Source: Polyangium sp. 15x6 (lineage in GTDB: Bacteria; Myxococcota_A; Polyangia; Polyangiales; Polyangiaceae). Taken from it: a DNA stretch of 64,000 bases. Location: assembly GCF_029960785.1 (NCBI RefSeq), contig NZ_JASBQE010000010.1, positions 62,001 through 126,000 of the forward strand, in the 5' to 3' direction. Of this stretch, positions 50,689 to 60,141 are shown in pieces (the stretch's first letter is position 1; every line of letters starts with the position of its first letter). Position numbers and translations under genes: made by a program. Under the pieces are notes generated by a model. The model worked only from the letters and a program-made list of their open reading frames with translations. It had not been told where the DNA came from and made no database searches.

Positions 50689-53127
50689 TTACGGCATCTT
50701 GCCTTTGCTGGTGCTGAGCAGATCGTCGAACGCGAGATCGAAATCGTCGCCGAGCAGCTCCGCGCCGGCGGCCTTCGCTTGCTTGGCCGGCCCCGGGATC
50801 GGCTCCAGTCGGCGAATACGATCCTGCACGCCGCCGCGCGGATCCCGGTAGTTCGAATCGATCTGCCCGGCGCGCTTGAAGTAATAGAGCGCCTGCTCCG
50901 GGTTTTTCCGGGCCTCGTACGCGTCCGCGAGCTCGTACGCGAGCGCGAGCTCCTGCTCCCGGGTCTTCTGCCGCGCCTCGAGCCCGCGCAAGAATGCGTC
51001 GATCGCCGCGTCCACGTTGCCGAGCTGCAGGTGGATCATCCCGATCACCGACCGACACACGCATTCGCGCGCGGGGTCTCGCGCCGCGACCTCGAATTCG
51101 CCGATCGCGTCCGTGTACATGCCCATCTCGCGATAGGCGACGCCGAGATCGTAATGCGTGGCCGCGTCCGCGTCCGAGATCTGCGCCTGCACGCCAGCCT
51201 TGAATTGCTGGAAGATCGTGTCGACGTTGACCCCGGGGAATTCGGGCGGCGCCGCCGCGGCCTCGGGCGCGAACTCCAGCTCATTGATCATGTTCTGGAT
51301 CGTCTCGAAGTCGTTGTCGGCCGGGTACTCGCTCTTCTTCGTGAGGATCCCGCTGCCGCCGCCCGGCAGCTCCGGCACGTAGGACGGCCGGCCCATCTGC
51401 TCGAGCTCGGCGTGCTTGTAGAGCAGAAGCGGGTGGTTCGGCAGGAGCGCGAGCTGCTCGTCGAGCATGGCGCGCGCGTCGTCGAGCATGCCCTGGTTCG
51501 CGTAGAAATCGATCTGCTCGAGGACATCCTCGTCGAGGACGTGCCCCGTTTGGCTACGCGTCGGCGCGGGCTGCTGCGGCGGGTAGACCGGCTGCGGCGG
51601 GTACTGCGGCTGCTGCGCGTAGCCGTGGTGCTGCTGCGCCTGAACGCCCGTGAACGGATCGTCGAGCGCGGCGAGCTGCCCGGGCTGCGGCGGGTACGGG
51701 TGGCCGTTCTGCGGCGGGTAGACCGGCTGCGGCTGCGGCGCCTCGACCTGGTAGCCGAGCGCGCGCAGCATCTGGATCGCCTCGGGCTGCGCGGGATCCA
51801 TGAGCAGGACCTCGTCGAGCAGCTCCGCCGCCCTCCGCACGTCGCCCTCGACGCTCAGTCGCTGCGCGAAGATCAACATCTGGCGGATGGCGCCTTCCTC
51901 GTCGCCGGCCTCCTTGAGGACGTCGACGAGCCGCGATCGCAGCTCGTGCGAGCTCGGCACCATGGTCACGCCGTCGCGCAGGATCACGATCGCGTTGGCG
52001 TAGTCGTACTGGCTCCGGGCTGCCTCGGCGCGCTGCAGGATGTGCCGCGCGCGCAGGGCCTCGTCGTCGTGGTGCGAAGGCTGGAGCGGGATCGACGACT
52101 CGGGCGGCAGGTCTTCGACGTAATCGATCTCGTCGACCTCCTCCTCCTGGATGTCGATGACCGACTCTTCCTCGACCTGCTTGCGCGGCGGCGCGGGCCG
52201 CTGCGCCGCGAGCTGCCGGACCGCATCGTCGTTCGGCGCGCGCGCGAGGAGCGCGTCGACGAGCGCGTTGAACTCGTCGTTTTTCTTGGCCTCCTTGGCG
52301 AGGCGCGCGGCCTCCTTCAGGACCTCGGTCGCCTTCGGCGCCTGACCGAGTTTGTCGAAGGCCTTCGCGAGCAAGCTCAGCGTCTCGAGGTCCTTCGGGT
52401 TTTCCTTGAACGAGATCTGGAGCTTCGCGAGCGCGGTCATCGCGTCGGTCTGCCCCGCGCGCTCGAGGTACATCTTCGCCGCGACCTTGGCGTACCTGCC
52501 GTCGGCCTTGATCGTGAGCAGCCGGTCGAGGACCTTCAGCGCGTCGTCACGCCGGCCCATCTTGACGAGGACCTCCGCCGCTTGTCCGAGCTGCGCGATC
52601 GACGCCGGCGTGTCCTTGATGCGGCTGTACGCCTCGGCGAGGCGCAGGCGCGGCACGGGGTTGTGCGGGTCGAGGTCGACGACCTTCTTCAGCGGCTCGA
52701 TCGCCTCGCGATCCTTGTTCGCCTTGTGCAGGCGGTTCGCGATGTCGTCGTACGCCGCGGCCGCGTCGCTCGTCAGGCCGAGCTGCGTGTAGAGCTCCGC
52801 GAGGCGCGGCAGCACATAGCCGAACCGCTCGAGCAGCTTCGGCGCGCGTTTGTCGATGATCTCCAGGATCTGACGGTAGACGCGGATCGACTTCAGCGGC
52901 TCGGGCGGCTTCTGCTCGATGTAGAGCCGCGCCACGATCTCGTACGTCTCGATGGCCTCGGCGTACTGCTCGATCTTGATGTGGCAGTCGCCGATCTTGA
53001 GCAGGACCCGGACGTCCTTCGGATCTTCGGCGATGAGCTTCTGGAACTCGGCGATCGCTTTGTCCCAGCGCTTTCCTTCGACGAACTTCTGCGCTGCTCG
53101 GAGCACCTTGTCGCGATCGACCGCCAC
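50689..53127 (-). CDS. large cytoplasmic TPR protein
   Basis: 812 residues of TPR solenoid without signal peptide. The N-terminal half (about 1-330) holds at least six TPRs (AIAEFQKLIAEDPKDVRVLLKIGDCHIKI onwards). An acidic linker (about 335-360), a second TPR set, a Pro/Gln/Tyr-rich low-complexity stretch (about 470-545, several YPPQ) and a final TPR group (about 640-790) follow. Such TPR scaffolds bridge partners in motility or signalling complexes in myxobacteria, but no partner is visible here. I chose the GTG before AVDRDKVLR as start because relatives I recall begin there; an upstream GTG at 53169 also reads in frame. Confidence 0.75.
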   Translation of the reverse strand: MAVDRDKVLRAAQKFVEGKRWDKAIAEFQKLIAEDPKDVRVLLKIGDCHIKIEQYAEAIETYEIVARLYIEQKPPEPLKSIRVYRQILEIIDKRAPKLLERFGYVLPRLAELYTQLGLTSDAAAAYDDIANRLHKANKDREAIEPLKKVVDLDPHNPVPRLRLAEAYSRIKDTPASIAQLGQAAEVLVKMGRRDDALKVLDRLLTIKADGRYAKVAAKMYLERAGQTDAMTALAKLQISFKENPKDLETLSLLAKAFDKLGQAPKATEVLKEAARLAKEAKKNDEFNALVDALLARAPNDDAVRQLAAQRPAPPRKQVEEESVIDIQEEEVDEIDYVEDLPPESSIPLQPSHHDDEALRARHILQRAEAARSQYDYANAIVILRDGVTMVPSSHELRSRLVDVLKEAGDEEGAIRQMLIFAQRLSVEGDVRRAAELLDEVLLMDPAQPEAIQMLRALGYQVEAPQPQPVYPPQNGHPYPPQPGQLAALDDPFTGVQAQQHHGYAQQPQYPPQPVYPPQQPAPTRSQTGHVLDEDVLEQIDFYANQGMLDDARAMLDEQLALLPNHPLLLYKHAELEQMGRPSYVPELPGGGSGILTKKSEYPADNDFETIQNMINELEFAPEAAAAPPEFPGVNVDTIFQQFKAGVQAQISDADAATHYDLGVAYREMGMYTDAIGEFEVAARDPARECVCRSVIGMIHLQLGNVDAAIDAFLRGLEARQKTREQELALAYELADAYEARKNPEQALYYFKRAGQIDSNYRDPRGGVQDRIRRLEPIPGPAKQAKAAGAELLGDDFDLAFDDLLSTSKGKMP

Positions 53128-53270
53128 GGCGATGGGATTCTCCTCGAGAGAGCGACCCGGGGACGACACGACACGACGCTTCGCGCCGCCTCGTCCACGA
53201 TTAATGATCTAACGGAACGACGAGCCGCGCACAAGCGCGGTCACGTACGAACGGAATATCGAGACGAAAA

Positions 53271-53300
53271 CCGGGCGATCTCAGGCGAGCCGAGATCCCG
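53271..53300 (-). terminator. hairpin after the HemJ/CopD-like gene
   Basis: GATCTC (53277-53282) pairs with GAGATC (53292-53297), with an inner GGC/GCC stem. On the minus strand TTTT follows shortly after the stem; on the plus strand TTTTTT. It begins 6 nt after the gene's stop codon. Confidence 0.6.
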
Positions 53301-53306
53301 ATTTTT

Positions 53307-53729
53307 TCAGTTCGGCAGCTTGAAAACCGCGAAGAAGGCGGCGATGACCGCCGACACCGCGAGGATCAAGGCCATCATAGCAGTCGGCCCGGCGTCCTGC
53401 ACAGTTCCCCGCGCGAGCTTCTTCGCCCGGCCGCCGATCACGTGGTGGATCCCGATCACCGCGAGCGCGAAGAGCAGCTTGGCGTGCATCCAGTGGTGCT
53501 CGACGAGGTAGTAACGCGTGTCCATCAGCAGACGCGCGACGCCGGTCACGAACGAAAGCACGAACGCAGGCACGCTGAGCAGCCGGTAGATCCGCTCCCC
53601 GAGCGCGCCGCGGACCTTCGGGTCCGCCCCTGCCGCCGTGAGAGCGAACGCGACCGCGAGGATCGAGCCGATCCAGACGAGGTTGCCCGACACGTGAAGC
53701 CACACGAGGGCGATCTGGGGTCCGTTCAT
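53307..53729 (-). CDS. HemJ/CopD-family membrane protein (possible protoporphyrinogen oxidase)
   Basis: 140 residues with four membrane helices. Helix 1 has LVWLHVSGNLVWIGSIL, where the His and the spacing resemble the haem-binding helix of UPF0093/HemJ and CopD proteins. RIYRLLSVPAFVLSFVTGV and MHAKLLFALAVIGIHH correspond to further conserved helices with His residues. HemJ converts protoporphyrinogen IX to protoporphyrin IX in bacteria lacking HemG and HemY. CopD-like copper transport is the alternative. A hemD gene lies 8.8 kb away, but not in the same operon. Confidence 0.7.
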   Translation of the reverse strand: MNGPQIALVWLHVSGNLVWIGSILAVAFALTAAGADPKVRGALGERIYRLLSVPAFVLSFVTGVARLLMDTRYYLVEHHWMHAKLLFALAVIGIHHVIGGRAKKLARGTVQDAGPTAMMALILAVSAVIAAFFAVFKLPN

Positions 53730-53828
53730 CGTGAAACCGCGTTACCGCGTCGCCCGAGCGACGTCGACTTTTCTGCGCCCGAGCCCGCGAGAAACCACAC
53801 GCCGAGGCCGGATTTCCGGGCGTTCGGC

Positions 53829-53857
53829 TCGACCGATCCAGGGGCGCGCTCTACATT
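53829..53857 (+). promoter_or_regulatory. promoter-like pair before tldD, probably leaderless
   Basis: TCGACC (53829-53834), a 17-nt spacer and TACATT (53852-53857), then 9 nt to the ATG at 53867. The expected leader is only a few nucleotides and no Shine-Dalgarno sequence is present. Confidence 0.4.
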
Positions 53858-53866
53858 GGTGGGCCC

Positions 53867-55315
<1,449 letters not shown>

Positions 55316-55320
55316 AGATC

Positions 55321-55350
55321 CGGCGCGGCAGGCTCGCGCTTGCCGCGCCG
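55321..55350 (+). other. inverted repeat after tldD
   Basis: CGGCGCGGCA (55321-55330) pairs perfectly with TGCCGCGCCG (55341-55350) across 10 nt. It begins 6 nt after the tldD stop. No T tract follows, so it is terminator-like at most. Its right arm overlaps the -35 box of the next gene. Confidence 0.5.
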
Positions 55351-55368
55351 CAGCATGAGCTTTATAGC
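55340..55368 (+). promoter_or_regulatory. promoter before the pseudo-receiver regulator, probably leaderless
   Basis: TTGCCG (55340-55345), a 17-nt spacer and TATAGC (55363-55368), then 8 nt to the ATG at 55377. The transcript would start about 2 nt before the ATG. No Shine-Dalgarno sequence is visible. Confidence 0.5.
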
Positions 55369-55376
55369 GACGCCCG

Positions 55377-56117
55377 ATGCCGCGCCGCTCGTCGTTCATC
55401 GTCATCGTCGGGCACGGCCCCGAACTGGAACGCGAAGAGGGCGCGGCGAGCGTGCTGCGAGGCCTCGGCGCCACGGTGCGCACGCTCGATCTGTGGGACG
55501 AACCCGCGCGGTGTTTCCAGCGCGAGGACGACGAGGCGCGGGCGATCCTCGTGGAGACGCCGGAGCGGCCGGACCTCGCGGCGTCCGCGCTCCGGGCGCT
55601 CCGGCGCGAGCCCCGGCTCACGGGCGTGCCGGCGATCGCGTCCGTCTCGGTGTCGCAGGTCGCGCGGATGGATCCCGCGAGCGGCTTCGACGATTTCGTC
55701 CTCTCGCCGTACGTGCCGGCGGAACTCTACGCGCGCATCCGCAAGGCCGAGTGGCAGAAGAGCGAGTTCGCCACGGAGGAGCGCGTGAAGGTCGGCGCGC
55801 TCGTCGTCGATCGATCGGCGCACGAGGCGTGCATCGACGGCCGCAGCGTGCCACTCACGGCGAAGGAGTTCGCGCTGCTCTCGTACCTCTGCGAGAAGCG
55901 CGGCAAGGTCGTGTCGCGTGAGGAGCTGCTCGTGAAGGTGTGGGGGTCGCGTTATGAAGGGGGTCCTCGCACGGTGGACATCCACGTGCGGAGGCTGCGC
56001 TCGAAGCTCGGGGTCGCGCTGCCGCTCGTGACGCTGCGAGGCGCGGGCTACAAGCTCGAAGCGCCGGACCAGCCGATCACGCACGCGGCCGAGCTGCGGA
56101 GGGCGATGCTCGCATGA
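55377..56117 (+). CDS. OmpR-type winged-helix regulator with degenerate receiver
   Basis: 246 residues. The C-terminal 100 residues are a typical OmpR/PhoB DNA-binding domain (LTAKEFALLSYLCEKRGKVVSREELLVKVWG; TVDIHVRRLRSKLG). The N-terminal 120 residues have the length and strand-helix order of a receiver. However, the acidic pair after strand 1 is replaced (IVIVGHGPE), and the acceptor position reads LVETPERPD with no aspartate where expected. It probably does not accept a phosphate and may sense another signal or act constitutively. Its stop overlaps the pdxA start as ATGA, so the two are coupled. Confidence 0.8.
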   Translation: MPRRSSFIVIVGHGPELEREEGAASVLRGLGATVRTLDLWDEPARCFQREDDEARAILVETPERPDLAASALRALRREPRLTGVPAIASVSVSQVARMDPASGFDDFVLSPYVPAELYARIRKAEWQKSEFATEERVKVGALVVDRSAHEACIDGRSVPLTAKEFALLSYLCEKRGKVVSREELLVKVWGSRYEGGPRTVDIHVRRLRSKLGVALPLVTLRGAGYKLEAPDQPITHAAELRRAMLA

Positions 56118-57166
56118 AGAGGGTGACGATCGCCGTGAGCGTGGGTTGCCCGAGCGGAATCGGGCCCGAAGTCGCGGTGCACGCGGCGGCGAACGCCGAG
56201 GCCGAGGCGCGGTGCGTGCTCGTCGGGGACGCCGAGACGCTCCGGCGCGCGGCGCACGATGGGAAGATCGCGGCGGCGAGGTTTCGCGTCGTGAAAAACG
56301 CGCGGGAGATCGAGTCGCTCGCGCTCGGGGAGATCGGCGTGTGGGGGCCGAGCACGCAGCTCTCGTCGCCCGCGCGGCCCGGTGCGCCCGATCGCGAGGC
56401 CGGCGCCGCGCAGCTCGCGTGGGTGAACGAGGCGCTCTCGCTCGTGACGGACGGCACCGCGGCCGCGCTCGTGACGGGGCCCGTGTCGAAGTTCGCGATC
56501 GCGACGAGCGGCGCTCGAGGAGCAAAAGGTTTTTCCGGACATACGGAGCATCTCGCGGCGCGGCTCGGGGCGCGCGAGGTGGTGATGGCGTTTCGCGCGG
56601 CGAACATCACGACCGCGCTCGTCACGACGCACCTGCCGCTCGCAGAGGTCCCGACGGCCGTGACGCCCGAGGCGGTGTCGACGAGCTGTTACTGGCTCGT
56701 GCGGCTGCTCCGATCGCTCGGCATGGAAGCGCCGCGCGTGGCCGTGGCGGCGCTGAACCCGCACGCGGGCGAGGGCGGGATGCTCGGGATCGAGGAGGAG
56801 ACGTGCATCAAGCCGGGGATCGAGCGCGCGAACGAGCGGCTCTCCGCGGGTGGGTTCTCCGCGACGCTCGCGGGACCGCTCGGCGCCGAGACCGCGTTCC
56901 GCAAACAAGCGGCGGGGGCCTTCGACGGGGTCGTCGCGATGTACCACGATCAGGCGACGATCCCCTGCAAGCTCGTGGGGTTCGGCGAAGCGGTGAACGT
57001 GACGCTCGGCCTGCCCGTGATCCGCACGAGCGTCGATCACGGGACGGGCTACGACATCGCGGGCACGGGAAAGGCCGATCCACGCGGGATGGAGAGCGCC
57101 CTCGGGCTCGCGCTGAGGCTCGCCAAGGTCGAGGGGCGCGCGTCGCTCATCGCGCGCGCGTCATGA
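56114..57166 (+). CDS. pdxA: 4-hydroxythreonine-4-phosphate dehydrogenase
   Basis: PdxA, 350 residues, oxidises 4-phospho-hydroxythreonine with NAD in the DXP-dependent route to pyridoxal 5'-phosphate. The N-terminal VGCPSGIGPEV, the metal-binding GHTEHLA, the central ALNPHAGEGG, and the C-terminal YHDQATIPCKLVGFGEAVNVTLGLP and SVDHGTGYDIAGTGKA are all conserved. Translation is coupled to the upstream regulator by an ATGA overlap. Its stop lies within the palindrome TCATGA, which also contains the stop of the convergent next gene. pdxJ is not adjacent. Confidence 0.95.
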   Translation: MKRVTIAVSVGCPSGIGPEVAVHAAANAEAEARCVLVGDAETLRRAAHDGKIAAARFRVVKNAREIESLALGEIGVWGPSTQLSSPARPGAPDREAGAAQLAWVNEALSLVTDGTAAALVTGPVSKFAIATSGARGAKGFSGHTEHLAARLGAREVVMAFRAANITTALVTTHLPLAEVPTAVTPEAVSTSCYWLVRLLRSLGMEAPRVAVAALNPHAGEGGMLGIEEETCIKPGIERANERLSAGGFSATLAGPLGAETAFRKQAAGAFDGVVAMYHDQATIPCKLVGFGEAVNVTLGLPVIRTSVDHGTGYDIAGTGKADPRGMESALGLALRLAKVEGRASLIARAS

Positions 57167-58135
57167 CGCGCGGAGCCGCTGCATGAGGTGATCGAGCTGG
57201 GGCATGTCGAGGCCCTGCTCGCGGCCGAGCTCGCGGATGCTGTCGCCCATGGCGAGGTGCTGGGCGTGGAGCTTCGGGCCGAAATGACGCTCGACGAAGC
57301 GCACGGTCTCGGGCGCGAGGCGGCGCGCGAGGGCGACGCCGGGCTTGATCGTGTACGGCCCGACGAACCGCGTGAGCACGTGCGCCCACGGCGCGACCTT
57401 GCCGAGCTTTTTCGCGAGGCCCTCGCACTCCTTGGCGGCCGCGAGCGCGGTCTCGAGGAGGTCCTTGTCGTGAAGCACGCCGTCGATGCCGCGGCCCGCG
57501 TCGATCGCCGCGATGAGCGGGAAAAACGACACGGTGCTGGCGGCGTCGAGCGAGGCGACGTCGCGCTCGAAGCGCGTGGGCAAGCCGCCGTTCGTGAGGC
57601 GCCGAGCGAGGACCTCGAGCGCGTCGCGGGACATCGAGTGCGCGGGGCCCGAGGCGTCATCGTCGAGGAGCGTGGAGGCGATGCCGGTCGACCAGTAGCG
57701 GACGACGCCACGATCGTCGACGTCGTCCACGTACCCCGCGACGCCGGGCATGGCGCTGACGGCGCGCCGCCCGATCGCCTTCTCCAGCGCCGAGAGCTGC
57801 GGCTGAAGGGCGGGCGTGAGCACGACGAGCGGCACGCCGGGGCCCTGGCGAAGCGCCTCGGCGAGCGCGTCGTCCTGGTTCTTTCGCAGAAGGTCGAGCT
57901 GATCGAACCGAACCGCGAGGAGCACGAGCGTCGCGTCGGCGGGGATCGTCTCGATGCGACGCGGCTCCGCGATGACGTCGCGGCGCTTGTCCCCGTTCAC
58001 CTGCTCGACGACGAACGAGTACGTCTCGGCCAGGCGCGAGGGCCGAACGACGAACGAGACCTGAACGCCCGCCGCGGCGAGGCGTACGCCATAGATGCGC
58101 CCGAGCGCGCCTGCTCCGAACACGATCACGTGCAT
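57161..58135 (-). CDS. ketopantoate reductase (ApbA/PanE) family protein
   Basis: 324 residues. The N-terminal Rossmann motif GAGALGRIYG (about 7-16) binds NADPH. The overall layout of an N-terminal nucleotide fold and a helical C-terminal domain (about 185-320) is that of ApbA/PanE, which reduces 2-dehydropantoate in CoA biosynthesis. The central block normally reading 'K(x)xN' is not obvious, so the substrate may differ. It is convergent with pdxA and shares a 6-nt tail overlap. panB and panC are not near. Confidence 0.72.
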   Translation of the reverse strand: MHVIVFGAGALGRIYGVRLAAAGVQVSFVVRPSRLAETYSFVVEQVNGDKRRDVIAEPRRIETIPADATLVLLAVRFDQLDLLRKNQDDALAEALRQGPGVPLVVLTPALQPQLSALEKAIGRRAVSAMPGVAGYVDDVDDRGVVRYWSTGIASTLLDDDASGPAHSMSRDALEVLARRLTNGGLPTRFERDVASLDAASTVSFFPLIAAIDAGRGIDGVLHDKDLLETALAAAKECEGLAKKLGKVAPWAHVLTRFVGPYTIKPGVALARRLAPETVRFVERHFGPKLHAQHLAMGDSIRELGREQGLDMPQLDHLMQRLRAS

Positions 58136-58179
58136 GGTGAGCCGTTACGTACCGCCGCCGGCCGCACCTGGGAAGTCGG

Positions 58180-58629
58180 TCAGAAGAGGCGACGCGAATC
58201 GACGAGGATCGTGACCGGTCCGTCGTTCTCCACGAAGACCCGCATGTCCGCGCGGAAGCGCCCGGTCTCGACCGGGACGCTGCTCTTCCGGGCAGCCTCG
58301 ACGAAGCGGTCGTAGAGCGCCTCGGCGCCCACAGGCTCCATCGCGCCGTCGAAGCTCGGGCGGAGGCCCCGGCGCACGTCGCCGAAGACCGTGAACTGGC
58401 TGATGACGAGCAGGCCCCCGCCGACGTCGGCGAGCGCGCGGGTCATCTTGCCGCTCTCGTCGGGAAAGACGCGCAGGCCGAGGACCTTGCTCACGACGTA
58501 GTCGAGGTCGGCCTGCGCGTCGCCCTTCTCGGCGCCGACGAACGCGACGAGGCCGTGGCCGATGCGGCCCGTGACCTCGCCGTTTACCTCGACGCGGGCA
58601 GAGAGGGCGCGCTGCACGACGGCGCGCAT
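58180..58629 (-). CDS. dtd: D-aminoacyl-tRNA deacylase
   Basis: 149 residues. DTD hydrolyses D-aminoacyl-tRNA and Gly-tRNA(Ala) so that these do not enter proteins. The catalytic block ISQFTVFGDVRRGLRPSF and the 'cross-subunit' Gly-cisPro-type motif NDGPVTILVDS are present, and the N-terminus MRAVVQRALSARV is characteristic. Length is standard. It follows the Cys-rich gene after 7 nt on the same strand and is likely co-transcribed with it. Confidence 0.95.
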   Translation of the reverse strand: MRAVVQRALSARVEVNGEVTGRIGHGLVAFVGAEKGDAQADLDYVVSKVLGLRVFPDESGKMTRALADVGGGLLVISQFTVFGDVRRGLRPSFDGAMEPVGAEALYDRFVEAARKSSVPVETGRFRADMRVFVENDGPVTILVDSRRLF

Positions 58630-58636
58630 CGCGCTC

Positions 58637-59053
58637 TCAGCCGAGGCCGAGCTCGCGCGCGAGGCGGCTCGTGATCGCGAAGTACGTGCTGCGATCGTAG
58701 GGCTTGTTCAGGATGTGGAAGTCTTTCCGGACGAGCCCGACGCAGCCAAAGCAGTACGTGCACTCGGTGCAGTCGACGGAGCGGACCACGTAGGAGCACT
58801 GGGTGCAGCGCTCGCACGCGACGCAGTGGTTGCAGCGCACGAGGTCGCGCGAGCTCCGGCAGTGCGTGCTGTCCGAGCAGCGCTGCGAGTCGACGCAGTA
58901 GTGGCACCGCGCGAGCGCCTTCGAGTTCTTGCAGAACGTACAGTCGACGCAGCGCTCGCAGCCTGTGCACTGCACGCAGCGCTCGTTCTCGGTGCGGGTC
59001 TCGTGGGCCTGGAAGAGCTTGCGCAGCTCGGCCTCGAACTCGGCTTTGTTCAT
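58637..59053 (-). CDS. cysteine-array protein (19 Cys in 138 residues)
   Basis: A small acidic-then-Cys-rich protein. After a short helical N-terminus (FEAELRKLFQAHETRTENE), 19 cysteines lie in triplet-spaced runs (C-x2-C-x2-C...) between about residues 26 and 105, broken by three longer gaps. The C-terminus (DFHILNKPYDRSTYFAITS) is conserved-looking and not Cys-rich. The pattern suggests several zinc or Fe-S clusters, or a disulfide-free metal sponge; proteins of this kind are often misnamed in databases. It overlaps the upstream gene's stop as ATGA and precedes dtd. Confidence 0.75.
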   Translation of the reverse strand: MNKAEFEAELRKLFQAHETRTENERCVQCTGCERCVDCTFCKNSKALARCHYCVDSQRCSDSTHCRSSRDLVRCNHCVACERCTQCSYVVRSVDCTECTYCFGCVGLVRKDFHILNKPYDRSTYFAITSRLARELGLG

Positions 59054-59667
59054 TGGGCGGACTGGTTCTGCGTGTCGGGCCTGCCACTCACTTGCCTGCG
59101 GAGCTGGGCGGCAGCGTCGCGGGTGGACTCGTCCTCGGCGAACTCCTCGATACGGCGCAGGCGCGACTCGAGCACGGCGCGGCGCTTCGGCAGCTCGCCG
59201 ACGAGGAGCGAGGAGAGCGAGGAGAGCGCCTCGCGCACGCGCGACTCGTCGCTGTGCTCGAGGAGCTTCAGGTGCACGTCCTGGTCGTCGGGGAAGTTGA
59301 AGCCGGCGCCGAGGAACTCGTTCGCGGCCTTCGTGATGTGCGGGCGCCCCTCGGCGCCGAGGAGCTTGCCGAGGAGCCGCTGACGCTCGGTGGCGCGCGG
59401 ATCACTCTGCGGAGGCGGCGCGAGCACGATGCGGCCTGGCTTCGGCGTGGAGTCGCGGCCGTTCTTGCCGTTCTTGCTGCCTTCGGGCTCGGGGTCCCGG
59501 CGCGGCGCGAAGAGCGCCTCGAGCGCCGCGCGATGCTCCTTCGCGACGCGACTGTCCTGCTGGGTCGTACTGTTCCGGCTCGTGCTGCCGGTCTTCGGCG
59601 CTCGCGCGAAGGGCGCGAGTTCGGGGTTGTGCCAGACCTTGGTCTCGTCTTTCCGCATCCGCCGCAT
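59050..59667 (-). CDS. hypothetical protein, Arg/Lys-rich
   Basis: 205 residues, unrecognised. The N-terminus is basic and low in complexity (RRMRKDETKVWHNPEL; STSRNSTTQQDS). A C-terminal helical domain (about 110-195) includes LLGKLLGAEGRPHITKAANEFLGAG and LLEHSDESRVREALSSLSSLL. I chose the ATG at 59667 because AAGGA lies 7 nt before it and GC3 rises there; the frame is open to 59805 with a weaker coding pattern. It overlaps the Cys-array gene by ATGA, so the two and dtd form a small operon. Confidence 0.55.
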   Translation of the reverse strand: MRRMRKDETKVWHNPELAPFARAPKTGSTSRNSTTQQDSRVAKEHRAALEALFAPRRDPEPEGSKNGKNGRDSTPKPGRIVLAPPPQSDPRATERQRLLGKLLGAEGRPHITKAANEFLGAGFNFPDDQDVHLKLLEHSDESRVREALSSLSSLLVGELPKRRAVLESRLRRIEEFAEDESTRDAAAQLRRQVSGRPDTQNQSAQ

Positions 59668-60141
59668 AAATTCGTCCTTGCTGCCGCCGGAGGGAGATGG
59701 CTTGGCAGTGCTCGCGGTTCTTGGTCCCGGGACTGGTTGAGCCCGGAGGCAACGTTCATGCTCGACGTCCGCGCGTCGTTTCGTGCTCGAGCTTCGCTCG
59801 CTCACGCGCGGGCTCGCCGTGCGGCGTTGCGCTTGTCTGGTTCTCCAAGAACGCTCGTCTGCTTCGAGCCGACCTTTCCCCCGGTGCGGGCCAACTGCGC
59901 GGGCGCCTCGATTGGATTCTGCCCGCCGCCGTCCGAGCGACGGGACGTGCCATGAACGAGGGCGACGTCCGCGCCATCGAGGCGCACATGGCGCCGCGAT
60001 GGGTGCCCCACCTCTACCACAGGCACCCGTGGAAGCCTCAGAAAATTAGGCCCGCACACCCACCCCATGACACAACGCGAGACACCGGCGTACCCAGCGT
60101 CCCCCGCGCGGACGGATGGGCGTCGGTGGAGAGCACGACAC
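59668..60141. other. gene-free stretch between divergent genes
   Basis: About 470 nt without a supported gene, separating the minus-strand hypothetical gene from the plus-strand DUF882-like gene. GC is lower and more mixed than in the neighbours. A 7-bp inverted repeat GGGTGCC-N14-GGCACCC lies at 60001-60028. No tRNA or clear promoter was identified. Confidence 0.45.
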
